Shown: piece after piece, positions 21,818 through 28,993 of the stretch
Layout of the letters: every line of letters starts with the position of its first letter
Position numbering within the stretch: the stretch's first letter is position 1
NCBI GenBank assembly: GCA_030430625.1
Contig: JAUIKL010000001.1
Location: forward strand, 1 to 64,000
Reading direction: 5' to 3'
DNA from: Gemmatimonadota bacterium
GTDB taxonomy: Bacteria; Gemmatimonadota; Gemmatimonadetes; Longimicrobiales; Gaopeijiaceae
Length of the DNA: 64,000 nucleotides
Program-made: the position numbers and the translations under genes
Notes under the pieces: generated by a model
Database searches by the model: none
Told to the model about the DNA's origin: nothing
The model's input: the letters and a program-made list of their open reading frames with translations, nothing else

Positions 21818-22852
21818 CTACGCCCCCTCCCGGTCCCGCCGTGCCTCTTCCTTGGCCGCGTTGTGTTCGGCCAGCGTCTGGGTGAAGACGTGGAAGCCGT
21901 CGGTCGTCGCCACGAAGAACCAGTAGTCGTGGTCCTCCGGTTCGAGTGCGGCGTCGATGGCCAGCTCTCCCGGTGAGGCGATCGGCCCCGGCGGGAGGCC
22001 CGGCTGGGTGTACGTGTTGTACGGGCTGTCCGCGACCGAGTCGATAGCCGCGTACAGCAGGCGCTCACGGTACCCGCCGAGAGCGTAGATCACGGTCGGG
22101 TCGGCCTGGAGAAGCCACCCGTCCTCGATGCGGTTCGTGTACACGCCGGAGATTCGCGGCATCTCCGTCACCTGGCGGGCCTCGGTCTGGATGATCGAAG
22201 CCAGGGTCACCGCTTCCCGTTCGGAGAGGCCGCGCGCCGCCAACTTCGCTCGGCGCTCCTCCGTCCACACCTCGGCGTACCGCTCGACCATCGCCTCGGC
22301 GATCGACTCGATCGGTACCCCACGCGCGAAGCGGTAGGTGTCGGGGAAGAGGTAGCCCTCGAGCGACGGGCCGGGAACGCCCAGCGCGTCGGCCAGCTCG
22401 GGAGAGCGCAGGGCCTCGACGATCGCTTCCTCCGAGTCGCTGCTGATCTCCGCCAGGACGGGGGCCATCTGCCAGACGGCGAGCCCCTCCGGCACGGTGA
22501 TCGGAAGGGTTTCGACCTCTCCACGCTGGAGCGTGCGCAGCGCCTCACCGACCGAACTACCGGTCTCGAGCACGTACGTGCCGGCTTTCAACTCCCGATC
22601 GGCACGTCGGATGCGGGCGTAGAGGTGGAAGGCTCGGGCGCTACCGACGACCTCGTTCTCGGCCAGGATCTCGGCGACCTGCGGGGACGTCGATCCGGAG
22701 GGGATCTCCACGACCACCGCTTCACCGGGCCGCCCACCCGTCAGAGCCAGGACCGCCATCAGTCCGAGGACGACGGCGGCGACTCTCGTGCGCAGGCTCG
22801 TGGCCGCGAGGCGAGCGCGAAGGCGCTCGACAGGGGGGGGCGCTGCGTTCAT
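21818..22852 (-). CDS. mltG: Endolytic murein transglycosylase MltG
   Basis: A 344-residue inner-membrane enzyme that cleaves nascent glycan strands. A short cytoplasmic N-terminus is followed by one membrane helix (VAAVVLGLMAVLALTGG), a LysM-like subdomain (VVEIPSGSTSPQVAEILAEN) and the YceG catalytic domain. The latter contains LEGYLFPDTYRF, the catalytic glutamate in LASIIQTEARQ, GVYTNRIEDGWLLQADPTV and YNTYTQPGLPPGPIASPG. ATG 22852 overlaps the ruvX stop by 4 nt; the longer frame upstream is a ruvX shadow. Confidence 0.96.
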   Translation of the reverse strand: MNAAPPPVERLRARLAATSLRTRVAAVVLGLMAVLALTGGRPGEAVVVEIPSGSTSPQVAEILAENEVVGSARAFHLYARIRRADRELKAGTYVLETGSSVGEALRTLQRGEVETLPITVPEGLAVWQMAPVLAEISSDSEEAIVEALRSPELADALGVPGPSLEGYLFPDTYRFARGVPIESIAEAMVERYAEVWTEERRAKLAARGLSEREAVTLASIIQTEARQVTEMPRISGVYTNRIEDGWLLQADPTVIYALGGYRERLLYAAIDSVADSPYNTYTQPGLPPGPIASPGELAIDAALEPEDHDYWFFVATTDGFHVFTQTLAEHNAAKEEARRDREGA

Positions 22853-23286
22853 CGAGCGACCTCGGGGTTGTCGAGCCACGCCTGCAGGATCAGCTGGGCG
22901 GCGGCCGCGTCGATCCGACTCTTGTCCTCTCGATCCGACTTCTTGAGGCCCACGCCGCGCACGGCGCGCTCGGCCCGCACGGACGTCATCCGCTCGTCGA
23001 CGAACGCCACGGGCGCCTCGACTCGTTCCGATAGCTTCGTGGCCACGGCCCGGATCTCGGCGCACCAGTCGTTCTCCTCGCCGTCCAGACCGAGCGGGAG
23101 GCCGACGACGAGCTGTCCGACGTCGTGTTCCCGAGAGATCTCCGCCATCCGCGCGATCGGCGGGCGTTTGCCCGGCCGGCGCTTCAGCGTCTCGAGCGGC
23201 TGGGCGATCGTGAGCGTCGGATCGCTCACAGCCAGACCGATCCGCTTCTCGCCGAAGTCGACGCCGAGGGCCCGGGTCCGATCCAC
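22849..23286 (-). CDS. ruvX: RuvX/YqgF pre-16S rRNA nuclease (RNase H fold)
   Basis: A 145-residue RNase H-like nuclease that processes the 5' end of 16S rRNA. The motif ALGVDFGEKRIGLAVSDP carries the first catalytic aspartate, LVVGLPLGLDG the central strand, and VAFVDERMTSV and KSRIDAAAAQLIL the other acidic residues. The mltG start overlaps its stop (ATGA), and the V4R gene ends 5 nt upstream. The yqgF-mltG pairing is common in bacteria. Confidence 0.95.
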   Translation of the reverse strand: MDRTRALGVDFGEKRIGLAVSDPTLTIAQPLETLKRRPGKRPPIARMAEISREHDVGQLVVGLPLGLDGEENDWCAEIRAVATKLSERVEAPVAFVDERMTSVRAERAVRGVGLKKSDREDKSRIDAAAAQLILQAWLDNPEVAR

Positions 23287-23291
23287 CGTTA

Positions 23292-23834
23292 TCAGAGCGC
23301 CGCGAGCGCCGCGGTCAGGTCGGCGCCGTCGACCATGGCCCCGTACAGTTCATGGATGGCGCCCTCGGAGCCGAAGGCGAAGGCGCACCGGGCGTCCCCG
23401 CGTGACCGGCACTCGACCTCGAGCACCGCGACGGGCCCGCCGGCCAGCTGCGAGAGGAGGCCGGAAAGGAAGCCCGCACTGAACGAGCAGGAGGCCTCCG
23501 GGTCGGGGTCGTCCGGCTTGGCCTCGGCCCAATCCTTCGAGGTCAGAAGGCCGACTGCGGGGTGAAGCGTTTCGTGCGAGAGCGTCCCCCACCCACGGCG
23601 CGAAAAGTAGTCGGCCAGATTCGTCCAGAAGCCGGACTCGGAGAGGCGAAACGAGTCCCCCCCGGCACCCTGGTGGACGGCCGTGGCGGCGGCCAGCCCG
23701 GCCTGGTATCCGGCCTGGTGCAGCGACCGCACGGTCCCGAGCATTCCGGCACTCTCCAGAAGCTCGTTGCGCAGGGCGTCGAACGCGGCCACCGGGATGG
23801 CGATTTCCCGCGCGGGGCCTCCGCTCTTGCTCAT
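23292..23834 (-). CDS. V4R-domain protein
   Basis: A 180-residue cytoplasmic protein. The C-terminal half contains the V4R (4-vinyl reductase-like) pattern: Cys116 in EASCSFSAGFLSGLLSQLAG, Cys142 in LEVECRSRGD and Cys150 in ARCAFAFGS. Known V4R domains bind small hydrophobic ligands, tetrapyrroles or metals, and occur in regulators and in photopigment enzymes. The N-terminal half is helical with the conserved-looking YQAGLAAATAVH. ATG 23834 follows AAGGAG at 5 nt. It heads the ruvX-mltG-thiE run, which gives no clue to its ligand. Confidence 0.8.
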   Translation of the reverse strand: MSKSGGPAREIAIPVAAFDALRNELLESAGMLGTVRSLHQAGYQAGLAAATAVHQGAGGDSFRLSESGFWTNLADYFSRRGWGTLSHETLHPAVGLLTSKDWAEAKPDDPDPEASCSFSAGFLSGLLSQLAGGPVAVLEVECRSRGDARCAFAFGSEGAIHELYGAMVDGADLTAALAAL

Positions 23835-23883
23835 GCCGACTCCTTCGTGAGGGCTCCGCCCGTTCTCGGCGGACGGGTACCCG

Positions 23884-23893
23884 CTAATATACA
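23884..23893. promoter_or_regulatory. AT-rich -10 candidate in the V4R/YtxH divergent gap
   Basis: CTAATATACA is an isolated AT-rich decamer in a GC-rich 92-nt gap between divergent genes. On the plus strand TAATAT (23886-23891) is preceded at 16 bp by TTCTCG. On the minus strand the same bases read TATATTAG. It may serve as the -10 element for either gene; no good -35 fixes the direction. Confidence 0.35.
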
Positions 23894-23926
23894 CCGGAAG
23901 ATGCGGCCCTCACGGGGAGAACTCCA

Positions 23927-24181
23927 ATGGAATCGGACCAGGAACGTCAGGCTGCGAGCTTCGCCGTCGGGTTGATTCTCGGAGCTGTGATCGGGGCGGG
24001 GGTGACCCTCCTCACGGCGCCGACGTCGGGAACCCGGGTGCGAAAGCGCATCCGAAAGAGTGCGAAGAAGCTCACCCGATCGACGACGCGTGCACATTCC
24101 GAGGCGATGTCGTCGCTCGACGCGCTGGCGTCGGACCTCAAGAGTCGAATCGACGACGCGGTCGACGCGGCGCGGGGCTGA
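23927..24181 (+). CDS. YtxH-like small membrane protein
   Basis: An 84-residue protein with a short N-terminus, one glycine-rich membrane helix (VGLILGAVIGAGVTLLTAP), the family motif PTSGTRVRKRI directly after it, and a basic, helical C-terminal tail. This is the YtxH/general-stress type of small envelope protein; the function is unknown. A GGGGAGA ribosome site is 6 nt before ATG 23927. It is divergent from the V4R gene and convergent with the PBP gene (22-nt gap). Confidence 0.85.
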   Translation: MESDQERQAASFAVGLILGAVIGAGVTLLTAPTSGTRVRKRIRKSAKKLTRSTTRAHSEAMSSLDALASDLKSRIDDAVDAARG

Positions 24182-24203
24182 CCCCGACGCCGCGTCGTCT
24201 CCG

Positions 24204-26396
24204 CTATCGGCCCCGGATGCGGGGAAAGCGGAAGCGCCGGGTCGATCGATCGCACAACTCGGTCGGCTCGGTGCCGGGGATGTACATCTCCGGGTACTGA
24301 TCCTCTTCCGGGCACCAGCGCGACGCCAGGTGACCGGTCCGCCGGTCCACGAGAACGACGTTGAGCCCCTCGGGGATCGGCCAATCGGCCGGCGCCGCCA
24401 GGAGTGGCGGAGCTTCTTCGATCCCGCTATCGGCATCGCCCTCGACACCGGTGTAAATGCGTTTCATGAACGCGCCCCAGACGGGTGCGGCCTGTCCACC
24501 ACCGGTGGCCACGGTACCGGAGGACAGTCGGAAGATCGGCTGAGGCTGATCCATGCCGAACCAGACCGTGGCCAGCAGGTTCGGTGTGAAGCCGGAGAAC
24601 CAGATGTCCGTACCGTCGTTCGTGGTCCCGGTCTTTCCGGCTGCGGGCACCGAGTAGGGGAGACCCGCGACCTCGCGGATCGGCCGGTACCCGGTACCGC
24701 GGTGCACGACGTCCTGGAGCATCGAGACCATGATGCGCGCGTGCATGCTGTCGAGCACCTCCGTGCGCTCCGGCTGCGGCTCCCAGATCACGTTCCCGGC
24801 ATCGTCTTCGACGCGCAGGATGGGGAAGGGGCGCACCTTCGTCCCGAGGTTCGGATAGGTCGAATACGCCTCGGCGATCTGCAGCGGGATCACCTCGGCC
24901 GCCCCGATCGTCGTCGACGGGAAGCGGTTGATCGGGGTCCGGATTCCGAGGCGCTGGGCCGTCTGGGCTACCGACTCGATTCCGACCTCCTCCCAGCCCA
25001 GCTTGATCGCGATCATGTTCGTCGAGGTGTAGAGCCCCTCACGGATCGTCATCGGGCCCTTGAACTCGTTGCCGAAGTTGGCCGGTCGCCAGTCTTCGCC
25101 CTCGAGCTGGGGGTAGACGACCGCGTTGTCCTCGAGGACGTAGGAGGCCGGGATGCCGGCCTGGATCGCGGCGGTGTAGACGAACGGCTTGAAGGACGAG
25201 CCCGCCTGACGACGGGCCTGACGGGCCCGGTCGAACTTCGACTGGGCGTAGTCGCGGCCGCCGACGAGCGCCCGGACGTGGCCGGTCGCGGGATCGAGTG
25301 CCACGAAGGCACCCTGGAGGTACGGGCTCTGGCCCTGGTAGGTCGTGTCCCCCGGCTCGTAGAGCGGGTGCTCGAAACGGGCATCGGACTCGATGGCGTT
25401 CCAGCCCTCGTTCATCGCGGCCTCGGCCGCCCGCTGCATGTCGTAGTCGAGCGTGGTGAAGACGCGGTAGCCGCCCGAGTAGATCTCGGACCCGAAGCGG
25501 TCGTCGAGGAGCTGGCGCACCCACTCGCCGAAGTACGGAGCGAACTCGGTCGGTGCGCCCTCGGGCTCGGTCTCGGGAAGCGGCCAGGCCTTCCACGTAT
25601 CGGCCTCCGCCTGCGTCAGGAAGCCTTCTCCGGCCATCCGGCTGAGAACCAGGTCGCGCCGCTCGCGTGCCCGCTCCGGGTACCGGAACGGGTCGTAGCG
25701 GCCGGGGCGGTTGAGGATGGCGGTCAGGAGGGCGGCCTCCGCCACGTTCATGTCCTTCGCGTCCTTCCCGAGGTAGCCCTGGGCCGCGCTCTGGAAGCCG
25801 TACCCTCGGCCCATGTAGATCTCGTTCAGGTAGGCCTCGAGGATCTGCTCCTTCGTGTACGACTGCTCCAGCTCGATCGCGACCTGCACTTCTTTGAGCT
25901 TCCGCACGTAGCGGCGGTCGAAACCGATCTCGTCGAACATGTTCCGGGCGAGCTGCTGCGTGATCGTGCTTCCGCCGCCCTGGCCCCGGTTGAAGGTCAT
26001 GACGCCGACCACGGCTCGCGCGATTCCGAGCGGATCGAAGCCCCGGTGGCCGTAGAAGCGCTTGTCCTCGGTCGCGACCACGGCCTGCGCCACGTAGTCG
26101 GGCATCTCGGAGAGGGAGACCGGTGTCCGGCTCTCGAAGCCGATCTCACTGATGAGCTGGCCGTCGTGGGAGAGGATCCGACTCTTCTGGTCGTGCTCGA
26201 AGGTCTTGATCTGTGCCACCGACGGGCATGCATCACCCGCACACAGGTTCTGCCAGGTGCCCCAGACGCCCCCGAAGCCGAGCGCGCCGAGGAAGGCGGT
26301 CACGAGAAGGATCTCACGCGGATACCAGAAGCGCTCGAGCTTCGAGCGGACGGTGTCCGCGGCCGCAGCCACCTTGGGTTTCGCCCGTGCCATCAT
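24204..26396 (-). CDS. Class A penicillin-binding protein (PBP1A-type)
   Basis: A 730-residue bifunctional peptidoglycan synthase. After one membrane helix (ILLVTAFLGALGFGGVWG) comes the GT51 glycosyltransferase domain with VVATEDKRFYGHRGFDP (catalytic glutamate), GGSTITQQLARN and the downstream KLKEVQVAIELE. The transpeptidase domain has SSFKP (SxxK serine), TSTN (SxN) and AAGKTGTTNDGTD (KTG). The C-terminal part lacks any extra PASTA or OB domain that I can recognise. Two ATG codons (26396, 26393) can start the protein; neither has a strong ribosome site. The reading frame extends far upstream only as a shadow of the divergent gene. Confidence 0.96.
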   Translation of the reverse strand: MMARAKPKVAAAADTVRSKLERFWYPREILLVTAFLGALGFGGVWGTWQNLCAGDACPSVAQIKTFEHDQKSRILSHDGQLISEIGFESRTPVSLSEMPDYVAQAVVATEDKRFYGHRGFDPLGIARAVVGVMTFNRGQGGGSTITQQLARNMFDEIGFDRRYVRKLKEVQVAIELEQSYTKEQILEAYLNEIYMGRGYGFQSAAQGYLGKDAKDMNVAEAALLTAILNRPGRYDPFRYPERARERRDLVLSRMAGEGFLTQAEADTWKAWPLPETEPEGAPTEFAPYFGEWVRQLLDDRFGSEIYSGGYRVFTTLDYDMQRAAEAAMNEGWNAIESDARFEHPLYEPGDTTYQGQSPYLQGAFVALDPATGHVRALVGGRDYAQSKFDRARQARRQAGSSFKPFVYTAAIQAGIPASYVLEDNAVVYPQLEGEDWRPANFGNEFKGPMTIREGLYTSTNMIAIKLGWEEVGIESVAQTAQRLGIRTPINRFPSTTIGAAEVIPLQIAEAYSTYPNLGTKVRPFPILRVEDDAGNVIWEPQPERTEVLDSMHARIMVSMLQDVVHRGTGYRPIREVAGLPYSVPAAGKTGTTNDGTDIWFSGFTPNLLATVWFGMDQPQPIFRLSSGTVATGGGQAAPVWGAFMKRIYTGVEGDADSGIEEAPPLLAAPADWPIPEGLNVVLVDRRTGHLASRWCPEEDQYPEMYIPGTEPTELCDRSTRRFRFPRIRGR

Positions 26397-26626
26397 GTCG
26401 TCGCGTCGCGGTCTGTAGGGAAGACGTTGGACGAGTAGTGCAAATGGGGTGCCACCCCCGGTGCGCGTGGAAGCTACCGCCCCTCGGGGAGCGACCTCAA
26501 GCATACCGCGCACGGGATGGGACCCCGAACCCGGACCCGGGGTCCGGCCTCGCCGGCGCCGGGTTGACCGCGCTCCCGGCCGCGACGATGCTCCGCTTTC
26601 CGGCTCACCCAACCGAACGGTGCACG

Positions 26627-27838
26627 ATGACGCGTCGCTCCCTCTGGCTGGCCACGCTCGTGGCGACCTTCTTCGGCACCGCGTGTGGGGCTCAGAGCGG
26701 CTCCGACCAGAGCGGCTCCGATCTGGTGATTTCGTCCGACCCGGAGCTCGCCCGCATTGCCGGTGAGATCCTCCCCGACATCGCGGCGCGCTCGGGAATG
26801 GAGCTGACCCGGCCGGTTCGGTTGGAGGTGCGCACGGCCGAGGAGCTCGAGCGCTACATCCTCTCGAAGCTCGACGAAGATCTCCCGGCCGAAGACGCAC
26901 AGGACCGGGTCGACCTGTACGGGCTTCTCGGTCTCGTCGACCCGGACCTCGACCTCCGTGCCCTCCTCGTCGAGCTGTACAGCGAGCAGGTGGCCGGTTT
27001 CTACGAGCCCGACTCGACCGCATTCTTCATCATCGAGGGACAGCAGGAGGGGGCGCTTCGACCCCTCCTGGCCCACGAACTCGTACACGCGGTTCAGGAC
27101 CAGTCGGCCGATCTGAGCGCCCTGACGGACCCGGACGTCGGCAACGACCGCGCGTCCGCCGCCATGGCCGTGATCGAAGGGCAGGCCACGCTCGTGATGC
27201 TCGAGTACATGACCGAACAGATGACGGGGCAGTCCGTCGATCTGGCGGACATCCAGAACTTCGCGGAACAGGTGCGACCCACGCTGGAGATGACGGCGCA
27301 GTTCCCTGCGATGGCACGAGCGCCGCGGGTGATTCGGGAGTCGCTCCTCTTCCCGTATGTAGAGGGCGCGATCTACCTGCACCATCGGTGGGCGGACGGA
27401 GACCGCGCTTCACCCTTCGACACCGGTATGCCCGTGTCGACCGAGCAGATCCTCGCGCCCGAGCAGCAGCCTCCCCTGAAGCTGACGATCGAGGTGGCGG
27501 GGGCGGACACCGTGATGACCGACGAGCTCGGTCGGCTCGAGTTGGGGATCTTCGCCGAGGACGTACTGGGAGCCCCGGACGCACCCTTCCTGACGGGTTG
27601 GAACGGAGACCGCTTCGCTCTGGTCGAGGGCGCGGGAGGGATGCGCTCACTCGTGTACGCCGTGACGTGGGACGGTCGGGCCGATCACGACGACTTCGAG
27701 GCCCGTGTCCGCTCCGCCGCCGACGCGCTCGGCGGCCCGGTCGAGGTGTCCTTCACGGAGGTCGACGGGCGCGTCGTCTCGATCCTCTGGGTGGGGACCC
27801 CGGCCGCGGTGCAGGTATCGCTGACGGAACCCTCGTGA
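26627..27838 (+). CDS. Putative lipoprotein with HExxH zincin motif
   Basis: A 403-residue exported protein. Its N-terminus (MTRRSLWLATLVATFFGTAC) looks like a lipoprotein signal with Cys20, although the residue at -3 is Gly. The core contains LLAHELVHAVQDQ (His150-Glu151-x-x-His154) and, 30 residues on, VIEGQAT with Glu184, the arrangement of a gluzincin-type metallopeptidase. Upstream of the motif, YSEQVAGFYEPDSTAFFII resembles the strand preceding the active site in such proteins. I do not recognise a named family. Its TGA overlaps the aroB GTG (GTGA), so the two are probably coupled. Confidence 0.75.
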   Translation: MTRRSLWLATLVATFFGTACGAQSGSDQSGSDLVISSDPELARIAGEILPDIAARSGMELTRPVRLEVRTAEELERYILSKLDEDLPAEDAQDRVDLYGLLGLVDPDLDLRALLVELYSEQVAGFYEPDSTAFFIIEGQQEGALRPLLAHELVHAVQDQSADLSALTDPDVGNDRASAAMAVIEGQATLVMLEYMTEQMTGQSVDLADIQNFAEQVRPTLEMTAQFPAMARAPRVIRESLLFPYVEGAIYLHHRWADGDRASPFDTGMPVSTEQILAPEQQPPLKLTIEVAGADTVMTDELGRLELGIFAEDVLGAPDAPFLTGWNGDRFALVEGAGGMRSLVYAVTWDGRADHDDFEARVRSAADALGGPVEVSFTEVDGRVVSILWVGTPAAVQVSLTEPS

Positions 27839-28953
27839 CGACGTCCTCAGTGAACCCCGCGGTGCGCCGCGTGGAGGTCTCCACATCCGGGGCGTCCTAC
27901 CCGGTGCTGGTGGGGGCCGGCGCGGCCGACGCGGTCCCGGACATCGTCGCGGGCGCGACGTCCGGGCGGCGCGTCGCCGTCGTTTCGGACTCCAACGTCG
28001 CCTCCCTCCACGCGGACTCGATCGTCGAGGCGCTGGTGGCGGGGGGAATGGTGGCGACACTGCACACCTTTCCCGCAGGCGAGGCGTTCAAGGTCCGAAA
28101 GAGCTGGGCGACGCTCACGGACGAGCTTCTCGACGCCGGCGTGGGTCGCGATGCGTGCGTCGTCACGGTGGGCGGTGGGGTGACGACCGACCTCGGTGGG
28201 TTCGTGGCCGCGACGTACATGCGGGGGCTTCCCGTCGTCCACGTCCCCACGTCGTCCCTGGCCATGATCGACGCCGCCGTCGGTGGGAAGACGGGTGTCG
28301 ACACGCGGGCGGGAAAGAACCTCGTGGGGGCCTTCCACGCGCCGAGGGCGGTGATCGCCGACACGGACCTGCTCTCCACCCTCCCGAAGGCGTTCTACGC
28401 CGAGGGGCTGGTCGAAGCCCTCAAGCACGGGGCGATCCGGAGCGACGCACACTTCGAGGCGGTGCGCGACGGGGCTCGAGGACTCCTGGACGGGGACGGT
28501 CGTGGGGCCGCCTCGATCGTCCACGACTCCGTTCGTATCAAGGCGGATGTCGTGGCCGCCGACGAGTTCGAGTCGGGGTTGAGGGAGATCCTGAACTTCG
28601 GTCACACACTCGGACACGCCATCGAGTCCGCGTCGGACTTCGCCGTTGGTCACGGAGCCGCGGTCGCTATCGGGATGGTGCTCGAAGCCCGGTTGGGTGA
28701 ACGGATCGGCGTCACCGCGGAGGGGACGGCCCGCCGGCTGACCGAGGCGCTCGAGCCGCTCGATCTGCCCCCGGCGGATGGTCTCGATCTCGAGCGCGTT
28801 CTGGCCTATCTCCTGACCGACAAGAAGGTCCGGGGCGGGCGCCCCCGCTTCGTCCTCCTGGAGCGGATCGGGGCAGCGGCCGTGGACGGGGGAACAGCGC
28901 ACGACGTGCCCGACGAAGTCGTACGCACCGTGCTCGTCGAAGCTTTGAACTAA
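27835..28953 (+). CDS. aroB: 3-dehydroquinate synthase
   Basis: Second enzyme of the shikimate pathway; converts DAHP to 3-dehydroquinate with NAD+ and Zn2+. The 372-residue protein has FPAGEAFKVRKSW, VVTVGGGVTTDLGGFVAATY, VPTSSLAMIDAAVGGKTGVD, KNLVGAFHAPRAVIADTDLL, AEGLVEALKHGAI and NFGHTLGHAIE, which carries the metal ligands. The GTG start at 27835 overlaps the stop of the upstream zincin-like lipoprotein. No other shikimate gene is near. Confidence 0.97.
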   Translation: MTTSSVNPAVRRVEVSTSGASYPVLVGAGAADAVPDIVAGATSGRRVAVVSDSNVASLHADSIVEALVAGGMVATLHTFPAGEAFKVRKSWATLTDELLDAGVGRDACVVTVGGGVTTDLGGFVAATYMRGLPVVHVPTSSLAMIDAAVGGKTGVDTRAGKNLVGAFHAPRAVIADTDLLSTLPKAFYAEGLVEALKHGAIRSDAHFEAVRDGARGLLDGDGRGAASIVHDSVRIKADVVAADEFESGLREILNFGHTLGHAIESASDFAVGHGAAVAIGMVLEARLGERIGVTAEGTARRLTEALEPLDLPPADGLDLERVLAYLLTDKKVRGGRPRFVLLERIGAAAVDGGTAHDVPDEVVRTVLVEALN

Positions 28954-28980
28954 GAGGTCGATCAGCGGGGCACGATCGGG

Positions 28981-28986
28981 TATAAT
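28981..28986 (+). promoter_or_regulatory. Perfect TATAAT -10 element at the start of the AMP-ligase gene
   Basis: A consensus TATAAT occupies 28981-28986; a potential ATG start (28985) lies inside it. A weak -35 (TCGATC, 28958-28963) sits 17 bp upstream. Transcription would begin near 28993, right at the in-frame GTG 28994, which suggests a leaderless message. Confidence 0.5.
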
Positions 28987-28993
28987 GGGCACC

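Noticed and set aside
24060-26438. 792-codon frame antisense to the PBP gene
   Set aside because: The opposite strand encodes a complete class A PBP with all catalytic motifs; this frame is its mirror image.
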